Positions 45,784 through 55,277 of a DNA stretch of 64,000 nucleotides are shown piece after piece. The notes below the pieces were generated by a model that saw only the letters and a program-made list of their open reading frames with translations, did no database searches and was not told the origin of the DNA. The translations under genes were made by a program, and so were the position numbers. The DNA is from Chryseobacterium formosense. GTDB lineage: Bacteria; Bacteroidota; Bacteroidia; Flavobacteriales; Weeksellaceae. Every line of letters starts with the position of its first letter. Positions within the stretch are counted from its first letter, which is position 1. The stretch covers positions 124,001 to 188,000 of the forward strand of contig NZ_FPAP01000003.1 in the NCBI RefSeq assembly GCF_900116415.1, given 5' to 3'.

Positions 45784-46626
45784 ATGAAATTAATAAAATT
45801 CGGAAAACCGGGACAGGAAAAACCGGGAGTCATTATTGGTGATAAAAGATATGATGTTTCGCATTTGGTGAAGGATTATGATGAAAAGTTTTTTTCCGGC
45901 GATGCTATTGAAAATCTAAAAGCAGAAATTCATACCCAAAATCTGCCTGAAGTTTCGCAGGAAGAAAGATTGGGAGCGCCTTTGGCAAGACCTTCAAAGA
46001 TTATCTGTGTTGGTTTGAATTACAAAGATCACGCAGAAGAAACCAATGCGCCGATTCCGCAGGAACCGATTTTGTTTTTTAAGGCGACTTCAGCGATTGT
46101 GGGTCCGAATGATGATTTAATTATCCCTAAAAACAGCGTAAAAACCGACTGGGAGGTGGAATTGGCTGTTGTTATCGGGAAAAAAGCGAGTTATGTTTCG
46201 GAAGAAAATGCTCTTGAACATGTGGCAGGATATGTTTTGCACAACGATTACAGTGAAAGAGAATTTCAGCTGGAAAGAAACGGGCAATGGGTAAAAGGAA
46301 AAAGCTGCGATACTTTTGCGCCGATCGGCCCTTTCATTGCGACGCCTGACGAAATTGAAGATATTCACAATCTACGTTTATGGCTGAAAGTGAATGGAGA
46401 AACTCTACAGGACGGAAATACATCCAATTTAATTTTCAATATCCCTTTTGTGGTGAGCTACATCAGTCAGTTTATGACGTTGCTTCCGGGCGACGTGATC
46501 ACGACGGGAACGCCTGCAGGAGTCGGTTTGGGGCAAAAACCTGAGCCTTGGTATCTGAAATCGGGAGACGTTGTTGAATTGGGAATTGATGGTTTAGGAA
46601 GCAGTACACAGAAAGTAAAAGCATAA
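45784..46626 (+). CDS. FAH-family hydrolase, probable 2,4-diketo-3-deoxy-L-fuconate hydrolase
   Basis: A 280-residue cytoplasmic fumarylacetoacetate-hydrolase-family enzyme. Metal-binding motifs are KIICVGLNYKDHAEE, PILFFKATSAIVGPNDD, DWEVELAVVIGKKA and GKSCDTFAPIGPFI; LLPGDVITTGTPAGVG closes the site. In context it should cleave 2,4-diketo-3-deoxy-L-fuconate to pyruvate and L-lactate, the last step of the pathway. It is followed after 5 bp by the mutarotase gene. Confidence 0.85.
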   Translation: MKLIKFGKPGQEKPGVIIGDKRYDVSHLVKDYDEKFFSGDAIENLKAEIHTQNLPEVSQEERLGAPLARPSKIICVGLNYKDHAEETNAPIPQEPILFFKATSAIVGPNDDLIIPKNSVKTDWEVELAVVIGKKASYVSEENALEHVAGYVLHNDYSEREFQLERNGQWVKGKSCDTFAPIGPFIATPDEIEDIHNLRLWLKVNGETLQDGNTSNLIFNIPFVVSYISQFMTLLPGDVITTGTPAGVGLGQKPEPWYLKSGDVVELGIDGLGSSTQKVKA

Positions 46627-46631
46627 GACGA

Positions 46632-46961
46632 ATGAAAAAATTCTGTCTTGCTTTAGATCTCGTTGATGATCCTGAATTGATCGCTGAGTACGAAAAATAC
46701 CATCAAAATGTCTGGCCGGAAGTGAAGCAAAGTATTTTGGATTCGGGAATTAACAATATGGAAATTTATCGGGTACAAAACCGTTTGTTGATGCTGATTG
46801 AGGCGGATGACAGTTTTTCTTTTGAAGCTAAAAATGAAGCCGATAAAAACAATCCGAGAGTTCAGGAATGGGAAGAGCTGATGTGGAAATTTCAGCAGCA
46901 ATTGCCCAATTCGAAGTATGGAGAAAAGTGGCAGTTGATGGATAAAATGTTTTCATTGTAA
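46632..46961 (+). CDS. L-fucose mutarotase (RhaM/DUF718 type)
   Basis: A 109-residue cytoplasmic protein of the L-rhamnose mutarotase family. It contains EKYHQNVWPEVKQSILDSGINNMEIYR with the catalytic His, and a C-terminal WxxLM-like segment (KWQLMDKMF). Such proteins interconvert sugar anomers before the anomer-specific dehydrogenase. The fucose genes around it indicate L-fucose as substrate. It starts 5 bp after the FAH gene. Confidence 0.87.
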   Translation: MKKFCLALDLVDDPELIAEYEKYHQNVWPEVKQSILDSGINNMEIYRVQNRLLMLIEADDSFSFEAKNEADKNNPRVQEWEELMWKFQQQLPNSKYGEKWQLMDKMFSL

Positions 46962-46974
46962 TTCATTTTTTTAA

Positions 46975-47110
46975 ACCACAAAAGTTTCAAAAGATAAAGT
47001 TTCAGAAAATAGAAGTTCAAAAGTTTACAAATGTAACCACCTTATCATAAATGGTTTTGCTAACTTTTAATTTTATAAACATCAGAATATCTTTTTAGTG
47101 CTTTTGTGGT
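46975..47110. repeat. Intergenic inverted repeat ACCACAAAAG
   Basis: ACCACAAAAG (46975-46984) and CTTTTGTGGT (47101-47110) are perfect inverted ends of a 136-bp AT-rich stretch between the mutarotase and fuconolactonase genes. They resemble a further small repeat family. Confidence 0.5.
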
Positions 47111-47134
47111 AAATATTTAACAAAATTTAATCAA

Positions 47135-47959
47135 ATGATTATAGATTCTCACGTACATTTTTGGGAATTTGATCCGGTTCGAGATGCCTGGATTACGGAA
47201 GAAATGTCTGCGATTAGAAGAGATTTTTCACCCGATGACTTTTCATTGTTTTTAAATGAAAATCAGATTAAAGGATGTATTGCGGTTCAGGCTGATCAAA
47301 GTGATGAAGAGACAAAGTTTCTGGTCAGTTTGGCTAAAGAAAACTCGTTCATCAAAGGAGTTGTGGGATGGATTGATTTAACTTCTGAGAAATTGGAAGA
47401 ATCACTTCAAAACTATCAATCTGAAAAATTAATTAAAGGTTTTAGACATATTGCTGAAGGTGAAGAAACCTGTTTTTTATTACAAGAAAATGTTTTAGAA
47501 GGAATCTCAAAACTTCATCAATTTGATTATACTTTTGATATTTTATTAAGACAGGATCAGCTTTCTGACGCAGTAAAACTTTCGGAAATATTGCCCGATC
47601 AACCATTTATTCTGGATCATTGCGGAAAACCGGATTTGAAAACTAATGATCTAAAAGATTGGAAATCTAACATTTCCGAACTTGCCCAAAACCCCAATAT
47701 ATATTGCAAAGTTTCAGGACTTTTGACTCAGGGAAATTGGAATAGCATTGATGAAAAATCGATTTTTGAAACTTTGGATTTCATTTTCTTGCAATTTGGA
47801 ATTAAACGTTTGGTTTTCGGAAGTGACTGGCCTGTGATGCTGTTGGGAGGAAATTATGCACTGTGGCTGAAAATAGTTTCAAAATATGTAAGTCAGTTTT
47901 CAAAGATAGAACAGGAACTTTTTTATTCTGGAAATGCAGTTAAATTTTACAAATTATAA
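47135..47959 (+). CDS. Amidohydrolase-family L-fuconolactonase
   Basis: A 274-residue cytoplasmic TIM-barrel hydrolase of the COG3618 amidohydrolase group. Metal and active-site motifs: IDSHVHFWEFDPVRDAWI, GFRHIAEGE, FILDHCGKPDL and LVFGSDWPVMLL. It hydrolyses sugar lactones; here L-fucono-1,5-lactone to L-fuconate between fucose dehydrogenase and the dehydratase. Length and motif order match characterised fuconolactonases. Confidence 0.87.
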   Translation: MIIDSHVHFWEFDPVRDAWITEEMSAIRRDFSPDDFSLFLNENQIKGCIAVQADQSDEETKFLVSLAKENSFIKGVVGWIDLTSEKLEESLQNYQSEKLIKGFRHIAEGEETCFLLQENVLEGISKLHQFDYTFDILLRQDQLSDAVKLSEILPDQPFILDHCGKPDLKTNDLKDWKSNISELAQNPNIYCKVSGLLTQGNWNSIDEKSIFETLDFIFLQFGIKRLVFGSDWPVMLLGGNYALWLKIVSKYVSQFSKIEQELFYSGNAVKFYKL

Positions 47960-48060
47960 TTTTTTATTACCGCAAAAGTGACAAAAGATTAACACATAAG
48001 TTATTTTAAGTTTATCATTAGAGCGCTAATAAGAGTACATAAGTTTTAAAAACATTTCGT

Positions 48061-48162
48061 GTTCTTTGCTGAGTGAAATCGAAGATTCGACGTAGTCAAA
48101 CGCCTTTGCGAACGAAAAATATGCAGAACAATATTAAAAAAATCTTTGCGCTCTTTGCGTTA
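48061..48162 (+). repeat. Partial GTTCGC-family repeat with tail
   Basis: The right part GCTGAGTGAAATCGAAGATT through GCCTTTGCGAAC (ends 48113), then the spacer and the tail CTTTGCGCTCTTTGCGTTAA, 20 bp before the next start codon. The left TIR is missing. Confidence 0.7.
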
Positions 48163-48182
48163 AAAAAACATAATCCAAAATT

Positions 48183-48965
48183 ATGAACTTAAATCTTAAC
48201 CATAAAATAATCATCGTAAGCGGCGGTGCAAAAGGCATCGGAAATGGTATTGCTAAAGTTTTAGCGGAAGAAAAAGCTTTCCCAATTATTATTGGAAGAA
48301 ATGAAGAAGACAACAAAAAAGCCATTCAGGAAATCCAGGATCTTGGAGGAAAAGCTGATTTTATTACCGCCGAACTTTCCCAATCCGAAGAATGCAAAAA
48401 AGCTATTGAAGAAGTCGTAAAAAAATACGGAAAAATTGAAGGTATCGTTAATAATGCCGGTGTAAATGATGGTGTTGGTTTGGAGAATGGTTCGTATGAG
48501 AAATTCATTGACTCTTATCATAAAAATGTGGTGCATTATTATCTTTTGGTGCATCATGCACTTCCCTATCTTAAGAAAAGCAAAGGTTCCATTTTAAATA
48601 TCGGCAGCAAGACCGCAGAAACCGGACAGGGCGGAACTTCTGGTTATGCAGCTGCAAATGGGGCAAGAAATGCCTTAACAAGAGAATGGGCGGTTGAGCT
48701 TTTGCCTTACAGTATTCGTGTGAATGCCATTATTGTTGCTGAAGCATGGACTCCACTCTACCAATCGTGGATTTCGACTTTTGAAAATCCTGAAGAAAAA
48801 CTAAAAAGTATTACATCAAAAATTCCTCTGGAAAATAGAATGACAACTTCAGAAGAAATTGCGAATATGGCTGCGTTTTTATTGTCTGAAAAATCTTCGC
48901 ACACGACGGGACAGTTGATTCATGTGGATGGTGGATATGTGCATTTGGACAGAAGTTTGGGGTAA
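48183..48965 (+). CDS. SDR, probable L-fucose dehydrogenase with altered YxxxK
   Basis: A 260-residue cytoplasmic SDR with SGGAKGIGNGIA, NNAGVND, Ser142 (NIGSKTAETGQGG) and Tyr155. The canonical active-site Lys at Tyr+4 is Asn159 (GYAAANGARNALTREW; codon AAT). The substrate region EAWTPLYQSWISTFENPEEKLKSI is characteristic of L-fucose dehydrogenases. It would oxidise L-fucose to its lactone, the first committed step. It is the last gene of the cluster. Whether Asn supports catalysis is unclear; see findings. Confidence 0.8.
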   Translation: MNLNLNHKIIIVSGGAKGIGNGIAKVLAEEKAFPIIIGRNEEDNKKAIQEIQDLGGKADFITAELSQSEECKKAIEEVVKKYGKIEGIVNNAGVNDGVGLENGSYEKFIDSYHKNVVHYYLLVHHALPYLKKSKGSILNIGSKTAETGQGGTSGYAAANGARNALTREWAVELLPYSIRVNAIIVAEAWTPLYQSWISTFENPEEKLKSITSKIPLENRMTTSEEIANMAAFLLSEKSSHTTGQLIHVDGGYVHLDRSLG

Positions 48966-49026
48966 TAAATCATTTTTAATTTTATTTAAGTTAAAAGAAA
49001 TTTATAAATTTGTTTAAAACGAAAAG

Positions 49027-49257
49027 ATGGAATCTGCTACATTAAAAAACATCAACAAAATTCTTAAAGACGCTCCAGAAAATATTTTGGAGAGAATTTT
49101 AGGTTATATTGAAGGAATTTTAGAAGAAGAAAATACTGATTTTAAACTTTCTGATGAGCAAAAAGAAAGTCTTCGTCAAATAAAAAAAAGATCCTACGAA
49201 CAACATACTGAAATTGATACTTTTCTTAATGAAATGAGTTCAAAATATGGCATTTAA
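49027..49257 (+). CDS. Antitoxin of a type II toxin-antitoxin pair
   Basis: A 76-residue acidic protein whose stop overlaps the following toxin start by 11 bp, the usual antitoxin position. It has a helical N-terminus (LKNINKILKDAPENILERILGYIEGIL) and a Lys/Glu-rich C-terminal tail (SDEQKESLRQIKKRSYEQHTEIDTFL) of the kind that wraps around the toxin. The family is not named with certainty. Confidence 0.72.
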   Translation: MESATLKNINKILKDAPENILERILGYIEGILEEENTDFKLSDEQKESLRQIKKRSYEQHTEIDTFLNEMSSKYGI

Positions 49258-49540
49258 GATTATCATTTCTGATGAAGCAAAAGCAGATCTTGAACATTCC
49301 TATCTTTACTATAAAACAAAAGTCAATAAAAAAATCGCCGATAATTTTTTCAAAGATTTTAAATCTAGTTTAAATACTATTTCGAAGAATCCTTATTTTA
49401 AAATTTGGTTTGAAGATTTTCATGGAAAATTAATGAAGAAGTATCCTTTTCTGATATTTTACACTATTGATAAAAATGCTGGAATTATTGTCGTTTCAAG
49501 AGTTTTTCACACATCAAAAAATCCTGAAAAATATCCATAA
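49247..49540 (+). CDS. RelE/ParE-family toxin
   Basis: A 97-residue basic protein with the RelE/ParE fold: IIISDEAKADLEHSYLYYKTKVNKKIADNFFKDFKSSLNTI, NPYFKIWFEDFHGKLMKKYPFLIFYTID and a final IIVVSRVFHTSKNPEKYP strand. ParE members inhibit gyrase and RelE members cleave mRNA; the sequence does not decide. The 11-bp overlap implies translational coupling to the antitoxin. A bidirectional terminator follows. Confidence 0.85.
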   Translation: MAFKIIISDEAKADLEHSYLYYKTKVNKKIADNFFKDFKSSLNTISKNPYFKIWFEDFHGKLMKKYPFLIFYTIDKNAGIIVVSRVFHTSKNPEKYP

Positions 49541-49543
49541 AAA

Positions 49544-49567
49544 AAGCGGAAGAAAAATCTTCCGCTT
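49544..49567. terminator. Bidirectional terminator between toxin and carB
   Basis: AAGCGGAAGA (49544-49553) and TCTTCCGCTT (49558-49567) form a perfect 10-bp stem with an AAAA loop, with A-rich and T-rich flanks. It ends both convergent transcripts. Confidence 0.85.
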
Positions 49568-49588
49568 CTACTTTATCTTAATCAAAAA

Positions 49589-52500
49589 TTACATTGTTTC
49601 CATTTTGAAACTCATGCTTTCGATTACTTTTAGGATGGCTTCAACCGTATCCATTGATGTTAAACAAGGAACACCGTTTTCAACGCTCATTCTTCTGATC
49701 TGGAAACCGTCTCTTTCAGACTGCTTTCCTTTGGTCATTGTGTTGACAACATACTGAACTTTTCCTTTTTGAATTAAATCGATCAGATTGACATCTTCTT
49801 CGCCGATTTTGTATCCGATTTTGCATGGAATACCTTTTTCTTCGAAGAATTTTGCAGTACCTTCCGTTGCCCAGATTCTGAAACCAACTTCATGGAATCT
49901 TGATGCCAGATCAGCTGCCTCTTGCTTATGTTTATCAGCGACCGTGAACAAGATTGAACCGTGCATCGGAACTTTTCTTCCTGCCGCAACCAATCCTTTG
50001 TAAAGGGCTTTTTCCAAAGTTGTATCTTTACCCATAACCTCTCCTGTAGACTTCATTTCTGGACCTAAAGAGATGTCAACTTTCGTTAGTTTTGAGAAAG
50101 AGAACACAGGAACTTTTACGAAAACGCCTTCTTTATTTGGAACCAATCCGTTTTTGTATCCTAAATCTGTTAATTTCTGACCTAAAATTGCTTTTGTAGC
50201 CAAATTTGCCATCGGAACATCCGTGATTTTAGACAAGAAAGGTACTGTTCTGGATGAACGCGGATTTACTTCGATTACATATACATTTCCTTCGAAAAGA
50301 ACGTACTGAATGTTCATTAAACCAATTACATTCAATCCTTTCGCTAATCTTTGAGTATAATCTACCAAAGTATCTACTTCACTTTGTGAAATATTTTGTG
50401 GAGGATACACTGCAATCGAGTCTCCGGAGTGCACTCCCGCTCTTTCGATGTGCTCCATAATTCCCGGAATGATTACCGTTTCACCGTCGCAGATCGCATC
50501 AACTTCAATTTCTTTTCCAACCATATATCTGTCGACCAAAACTGGGTGTTCCGGACTTGCATCTACCGCAAATTCCATATAATGAGCCAATTCGGCTTCC
50601 GTATAAACAATTTCCATGGCTCTACCTCCCAAAACGTAGCTTGGACGAACCAATACCGGATAACCGATTTCGTTGGCAATTTTTATCGCTTCTTCTTTTG
50701 AAGTCGAAGTTTTTCCTAAAGGCTGAGGAATCCCCATTTCCTGAAGGGCTTTTTCGAACTTATCTCTGTTTTCAGCTCTGTCAAGATCTTCCAGAGAAGT
50801 TCCCAAAATTTGGACTCCATAGGAAGCTAATTTATCTGCTAAGTTGATGGCTGTTTGTCCACCAAACTGAACTACAACACCTTTTGGTTTCTCAAGATCG
50901 ATGATGCTCATCACATCTTCTTCCGTCAACGGTTCGAAGTATAATTTATCTGAAATTGAGAAGTCTGTGGAAACTGTCTCAGGATTGTTATTGATGATAA
51001 TTGCTTCATAACCCATTTCTTTGATTGCCCAAACCGAGTGAACGGTTGCGTAATCAAACTCAACGCCCTGCCCGATTCTGATTGGTCCGGAACCTAAAAC
51101 AACAATTTTTTCTTTTTCTGTAACCACAGATTCATTTTCTTCCTCGTAAGTTCCGTAAAAATAGGGCGTTTCGCTGGCAAATTCAGCAGCACAGGTATCA
51201 ACCATTTTGTAAACAGGTACTACTCCGTTTTGTTTTCTGAAGTTATACACCTCACGCTGCGTGACTTCCCAAAGGTGAGCGATATTTAAATCTGCAAAAC
51301 CTAATTTTTTAGCTTTAATTAAAGTTTCAAGATCAAATTTGTTATCGGCAATTATTTTTTCGAAATCAATTAATTTCTTGATTTTCCAGATGAAAAACTT
51401 GTCGATTTTACTCCATTCTACGATTTCTTCCCAATCGTAACCTCTTCTTAAAGCATCTCCGATGATAAACAATCTTTCGTCATCACAAACTCTGATTCTT
51501 CTTTCGATTTCTTCTGCCGTTAAAGCTTCTGCCTGCTTAGTTTTTAAACCAATATGTCTGATTCCAGTTTCCAGAGAACGGATGGCTTTCTGTAAAGACT
51601 CTTCGAAATTTCTTCCGATGGCCATTACTTCACCTGTTGCTTTCATCTGAGTTGATAATCTTCTGTCTGCCGTTTCGAATTTATCGAATGGGAATCTTGG
51701 GAATTTAGTAACCACATAATCCAAAGCCGGTTCAAAACAAGCGTAAGAAGTTCCTGTAACCGGATTCATGATTTCATCAAGCGTTAAACCAACCGCGATT
51801 TTTGCAGCAATCTTTGCAATCGGATAACCTGTTGCTTTCGATGCCAAAGCCGATGAACGTGAAACTCTCGGATTAACTTCGATGATGTAATAATCAAACG
51901 AATGCGGGTCTAAAGCCAACTGTACATTACAGCCACCTTCAATTCCTAATGCTCTGATGATTTTCAGTGAAGCGTTTCTCAGCATCTGATATTCTCTGTC
52001 AGAAAGCGTCTGAGAAGGCGCCACAACGATTGAGTCACCTGTGTGAACCCCCACCGGATCTATATTTTCCATGTTACAAACCACAATTGCATTGTCGTTT
52101 GCATCACGCATTACTTCGTATTCAATTTCTTTGAAACCCGCGATTGATCTTTCGATCAAACATTGTGTAACCGGACTGTATTTTAGACCTAATTCAGCGA
52201 TTTCTTTTAATTCAGCTTCATTGGCGGCAATTCCACCACCTGTTCCCCCCATTGTAAAAGCAGGACGAACGATTACAGGATATCCGATTTCTTCAGCGAA
52301 ATTTAATGCCCCTTCAACCGTATTTACGATGTCAGATTCAGGAACCGGTTCATTTAATTCTCTCATCAGTTCACGGAATAAATCTCTGTCTTCCGCTCTG
52401 TTGATTGCTGAAAGTTTTGTTCCTAAAACTTCTACCTTACATTCTTCAAGAATTCCTGATTTTTCCAATTCTACTGCCATATTCAGACCAGTCTGCCCTC

Positions 52501-52771
52501 CCAAAGTTGGTAAAAGTGCATCCGGACGCTCTTTTCTGATGATATGACTTACAAACTGAAGTGAAATCGGCTCGATATATACTTTATCTGCGATTTCAAC
52601 ATCCGTCATAATCGTTGCAGGATTTGAGTTGATCAAAATCACCTTGTAACCTTCTTCTCTCAAAGACAGACAAGCCTGAGTTCCTGCGTAATCAAATTCC
52701 GCCGCCTGACCGATAATAATTGGTCCTGAACCGATTACTAAAATTGTTTTTATATCTGTACGTTTTGCCAT
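49589..52771 (-). CDS. carB: Carbamoyl-phosphate synthase large subunit
   Basis: A 1060-residue cytoplasmic enzyme making carbamoyl phosphate for pyrimidines and arginine. Both ATP-grasp halves are visible: [22 protein letters not shown] at the N-terminus and [22 protein letters not shown] in the middle, with FTMGGTGGG and [10 protein letters not shown] loops. The C-terminal MGS-like allosteric domain (from about 930, [19 protein letters not shown]) is present. It lies 182 bp downstream of carA, the gap being filled by a repeat. Confidence 0.97.
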   Translation of the reverse strand: MAKRTDIKTILVIGSGPIIIGQAAEFDYAGTQACLSLREEGYKVILINSNPATIMTDVEIADKVYIEPISLQFVSHIIRKERPDALLPTLGGQTGLNMAVELEKSGILEECKVEVLGTKLSAINRAEDRDLFRELMRELNEPVPESDIVNTVEGALNFAEEIGYPVIVRPAFTMGGTGGGIAANEAELKEIAELGLKYSPVTQCLIERSIAGFKEIEYEVMRDANDNAIVVCNMENIDPVGVHTGDSIVVAPSQTLSDREYQMLRNASLKIIRALGIEGGCNVQLALDPHSFDYYIIEVNPRVSRSSALASKATGYPIAKIAAKIAVGLTLDEIMNPVTGTSYACFEPALDYVVTKFPRFPFDKFETADRRLSTQMKATGEVMAIGRNFEESLQKAIRSLETGIRHIGLKTKQAEALTAEEIERRIRVCDDERLFIIGDALRRGYDWEEIVEWSKIDKFFIWKIKKLIDFEKIIADNKFDLETLIKAKKLGFADLNIAHLWEVTQREVYNFRKQNGVVPVYKMVDTCAAEFASETPYFYGTYEEENESVVTEKEKIVVLGSGPIRIGQGVEFDYATVHSVWAIKEMGYEAIIINNNPETVSTDFSISDKLYFEPLTEEDVMSIIDLEKPKGVVVQFGGQTAINLADKLASYGVQILGTSLEDLDRAENRDKFEKALQEMGIPQPLGKTSTSKEEAIKIANEIGYPVLVRPSYVLGGRAMEIVYTEAELAHYMEFAVDASPEHPVLVDRYMVGKEIEVDAICDGETVIIPGIMEHIERAGVHSGDSIAVYPPQNISQSEVDTLVDYTQRLAKGLNVIGLMNIQYVLFEGNVYVIEVNPRSSRTVPFLSKITDVPMANLATKAILGQKLTDLGYKNGLVPNKEGVFVKVPVFSFSKLTKVDISLGPEMKSTGEVMGKDTTLEKALYKGLVAAGRKVPMHGSILFTVADKHKQEAADLASRFHEVGFRIWATEGTAKFFEEKGIPCKIGYKIGEEDVNLIDLIQKGKVQYVVNTMTKGKQSERDGFQIRRMSVENGVPCLTSMDTVEAILKVIESMSFKMETM

Positions 52772-52844
52772 TTTTCTTTTTAATTAAATGCTTAAAGTTC
52801 GACTTTTAGCACTGTTTTTATTTTAGATTTAAATTTTACACATT

Positions 52845-52942
52845 GTCATTCCGAGGAATCGAGGAATCTGTTTTTATATTAGATTCTTCACTTCGCTTTC
52901 TGAACTACGTTCGTAAACTTTCAGTTTATGTTCTGAATGACA
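52845..52942. repeat. GTCATTC inverted repeat between carA and carB
   Basis: Begins GTCATTCCGAGGAATCGAGG and ends TTCTGAATGACA, with AGATTCTTCACTTCG in between. It is one of three copies of a hairpin-forming family (others at 57408-57484 and 60829-60906). It separates two genes that are normally adjacent. Confidence 0.75.
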
Positions 52943-52953
52943 AACTAAGTGTC

Positions 52954-54027
52954 TTACTTTTTGAAGTTTTCCATTAATTCAATGAACTCATCAAATAAGT
53001 AGTTCGCATCTTCTGGACCTGGGCTTGCTTCCGGGTGATACTGAACTGAGAAACAAGGGTGAATTTTGTGCTTCAGACCTTCGTTTGTTCTGTCGTTCAA
53101 TGCGATATGTGTTTCAATTAAATCTGTTCCTTTCAAACTTTCCTGATCAACTGCATAACCGTGGTTTTGAGAAGTGATTGCCACTTTATTTTTTTCTAAA
53201 TCTAAAACCGGATGATTTCCTCCTCTGTGTCCGAATTTTAATTTGAACGTTTTTGCTCCACAAGCCAAACCGATCAATTGGTGTCCTAAACAGATTCCGA
53301 AAATTGGAACTTTTCCTAAGATCCCGTTAATCGTTTCAAGAGCATGTTGGTTATCTTCAGGATCTCCAGGACCGTTTGATAACATTACTCCGTCAGGATT
53401 CATCAGTAAAATCTCTTCTGCCGTTACATCCTGAGAAACCACCGTGATATCGCAATTTCTTTGAGATAATTCTCTGATAATTCCTAATTTAGAACCAAAA
53501 TCAACCAAAACCACTTTCAAACCTCTTCCCGGATTTGCGTAAGGAGTTTTTGTAGAAACCTGCTCCACCTGATTGGTTGGGAAAGTAGTTGTTTTTAATT
53601 CTGAAACGACTGCGTTTTCATCAGCATCAGCGTTTACGATTTTCCCTTTCACTACTCCATGGTTACGAAGAATTCTTGTCAGTCTTCTTGTGTCGATTCC
53701 TGAAATTCCTGAAAGGTTTTTCTTTTTAAATAATTCATCTAAAGTAATCTGAGTACGGAAATTCGATGGCAAATCACAAAGTTCTTTTACGATAAGCCCT
53801 TTAATAGCCGGTTCAATACTCTCATAATCATCTCTATTAATCCCATAGTTTCCGATTAATGGATAGGTCATACACACAATCTGACCGCAATAAGACGGAT
53901 CAGAAATCAGTTCCTGGTACCCTGTCATTCCGGTATTGAAAACCACTTCTCCTGCTGTTTCCAATTCTGCTCCGAAACCTTCTCCATGAAACACTTCACC
54001 GGACTCCAGTATTAACTTTTTCTTCAT
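52954..54027 (-). CDS. carA: Carbamoyl-phosphate synthase small subunit
   Basis: A 357-residue glutamine amidotransferase subunit supplying ammonia to CarB. The N-terminal domain (LESGEVFHGEGFGAE, VFNTGMTGYQELISDPSY) is followed by the class I GATase domain with GPGDPED, the nucleophile Cys in FGICLGHQLIG and the His/Glu in SVQYHPEASPGPED. The product is cytoplasmic. It follows pyrB, giving the order pyrB-carA-carB. Confidence 0.96.
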   Translation of the reverse strand: MKKKLILESGEVFHGEGFGAELETAGEVVFNTGMTGYQELISDPSYCGQIVCMTYPLIGNYGINRDDYESIEPAIKGLIVKELCDLPSNFRTQITLDELFKKKNLSGISGIDTRRLTRILRNHGVVKGKIVNADADENAVVSELKTTTFPTNQVEQVSTKTPYANPGRGLKVVLVDFGSKLGIIRELSQRNCDITVVSQDVTAEEILLMNPDGVMLSNGPGDPEDNQHALETINGILGKVPIFGICLGHQLIGLACGAKTFKLKFGHRGGNHPVLDLEKNKVAITSQNHGYAVDQESLKGTDLIETHIALNDRTNEGLKHKIHPCFSVQYHPEASPGPEDANYLFDEFIELMENFKK

Positions 54028-54055
54028 TTTAAACTTTTATCTCTTATTATTTTGT

Positions 54056-54215
54056 TATTAACAGGTCGCCCCTACAGGGCTTTTTGGATTATTTTATCCA
54101 TTTTATTCCATTGGCTTTACCCATGGCTATTGACAGGTCGCCTTTACAAGGCTTTCTTCTTTGTTTCCATGGTTTTCACCCACGGCTATTGTTGTTTGAC
54201 CCTTTCGGGTCGGCT
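54056..54215. repeat. Tandem AGGTCGCC hairpin repeats between pyrB and carA
   Basis: Two copies of the hairpin ACAGGTCGCC(C/T)nTACAnGGCTTT, at about 54060-54083 and 54129-54151, are followed by TTTGACCCTTTCGGGTCGG (54193-54213), another hairpin. Similar sequence is at 12237-12260. They probably represent decayed copies of a dispersed element. Confidence 0.6.
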
Positions 54216-54261
54216 GAATACTTGATTCTTTTTACTTTTAACTTGGCTCTCTTTTTGGTTC

Positions 54262-55152
54262 TTATTTAAAAGTATACCCTTCTTTTTCCAAGGCCTCTTT
54301 TAAAATTGCCATTCTTGCGAAAACGCCGTTCTGCATTTGTTTGAAAACTCTTGAACGTTCGCATTCTACTAAATCCGTATCAATTTCTACTCCTCTGTTT
54401 ATTGGAGCCGGATGCATGATGATGGCTTCTTTTTTCATGGCTTTTTCTCTTTCTTTCGTCAAACCATATTTTTTGTGGTATTCCGAAGCGGAGAAACTCA
54501 TTTTTGCATCGTGTCTTTCGTGTTGTATTCTTAGTAACATAAGAACATCGACTTCTTTAATTAATTCATCAACATTTAAGTATGTTCCGTTGATCAGAGC
54601 GCCTTCATCAAACCACTGTTCCGGCCCTGAGAAATATACTTTTGCGCCCAATCTTCTCAACGCTTCCGCATTTGAATTGGCTACACGGCTGTGTTTTACA
54701 TCTCCTACAATTCCCACTTTTAAGCCTTCAAACTTTCCGAATTCCTGATAAATTGTCATTAAATCCAGCATACATTGAGATGGATGGTTTCCTGTTCCGT
54801 CTCCTCCGTTGATTACAGGGATTTTAATATTTTTTAATTCATCAAAATATCTGTCTTTTTTATCTCTGATTACGACAAGATTTACTCCAAGGCTTTCGAT
54901 GGTTTTTACCGTATCATATAAACTTTCACCTTTGTTTACCGAACTGTGAGATGCATCAAAAGGAACAACCTGCAACCCCAATTTTCTTTCGGCAATATCA
55001 AAACTTGTTTTCGTTCTTGTACTGTCTTCGAAGAAAAGATTTGAACAAAAAACTTCTCCTTCAATTTTAGCCGTTTTTCCGTTGGCAAAAGCCAGTGCTT
55101 CTGTTACTATACTATTGATTCTCTCGGTGCTAAGTTCTGTAATCGTAAACAT
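54262..55152 (-). CDS. pyrB: Aspartate carbamoyltransferase catalytic chain
   Basis: A 296-residue cytoplasmic enzyme forming carbamoyl aspartate, the first committed pyrimidine step. The carbamoyl-phosphate loop is [13 protein letters not shown]; also [32 protein letters not shown] and [12 protein letters not shown]. No pyrI regulatory chain follows. The 5' leader of about 120 nt holds a terminator hairpin next to the start codon, so expression is probably attenuated. Confidence 0.96.
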   Translation of the reverse strand: MFTITELSTERINSIVTEALAFANGKTAKIEGEVFCSNLFFEDSTRTKTSFDIAERKLGLQVVPFDASHSSVNKGESLYDTVKTIESLGVNLVVIRDKKDRYFDELKNIKIPVINGGDGTGNHPSQCMLDLMTIYQEFGKFEGLKVGIVGDVKHSRVANSNAEALRRLGAKVYFSGPEQWFDEGALINGTYLNVDELIKEVDVLMLLRIQHERHDAKMSFSASEYHKKYGLTKEREKAMKKEAIIMHPAPINRGVEIDTDLVECERSRVFKQMQNGVFARMAILKEALEKEGYTFK

Positions 55153-55178
55153 AATATCTTAATTTTTGAACATAAAAA

Positions 55179-55201
55179 AAGCGAAGAAAATATCTTCGCT
55201 T
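55179..55201 (-). promoter_or_regulatory. Terminator hairpin in the pyrB leader (candidate attenuator)
   Basis: AAGCGAAGA (55179-55187) and TCTTCGCTT (55193-55201) form a perfect 9-bp stem. On the minus strand it is followed by seven T, 20 bp upstream of the pyrB ATG. A second hairpin GGGCG/CGCCC is at 55223-55236, nearer the promoter. The only downstream gene is pyrB, so the terminator must act in its leader. Confidence 0.65.
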
Positions 55202-55277
55202 AAAATAAATAAATATCGTAAAGGGCGTCTACGCCCGGTAATTCTAATGATATAAATACTGTGTTATTCATTAGGTG

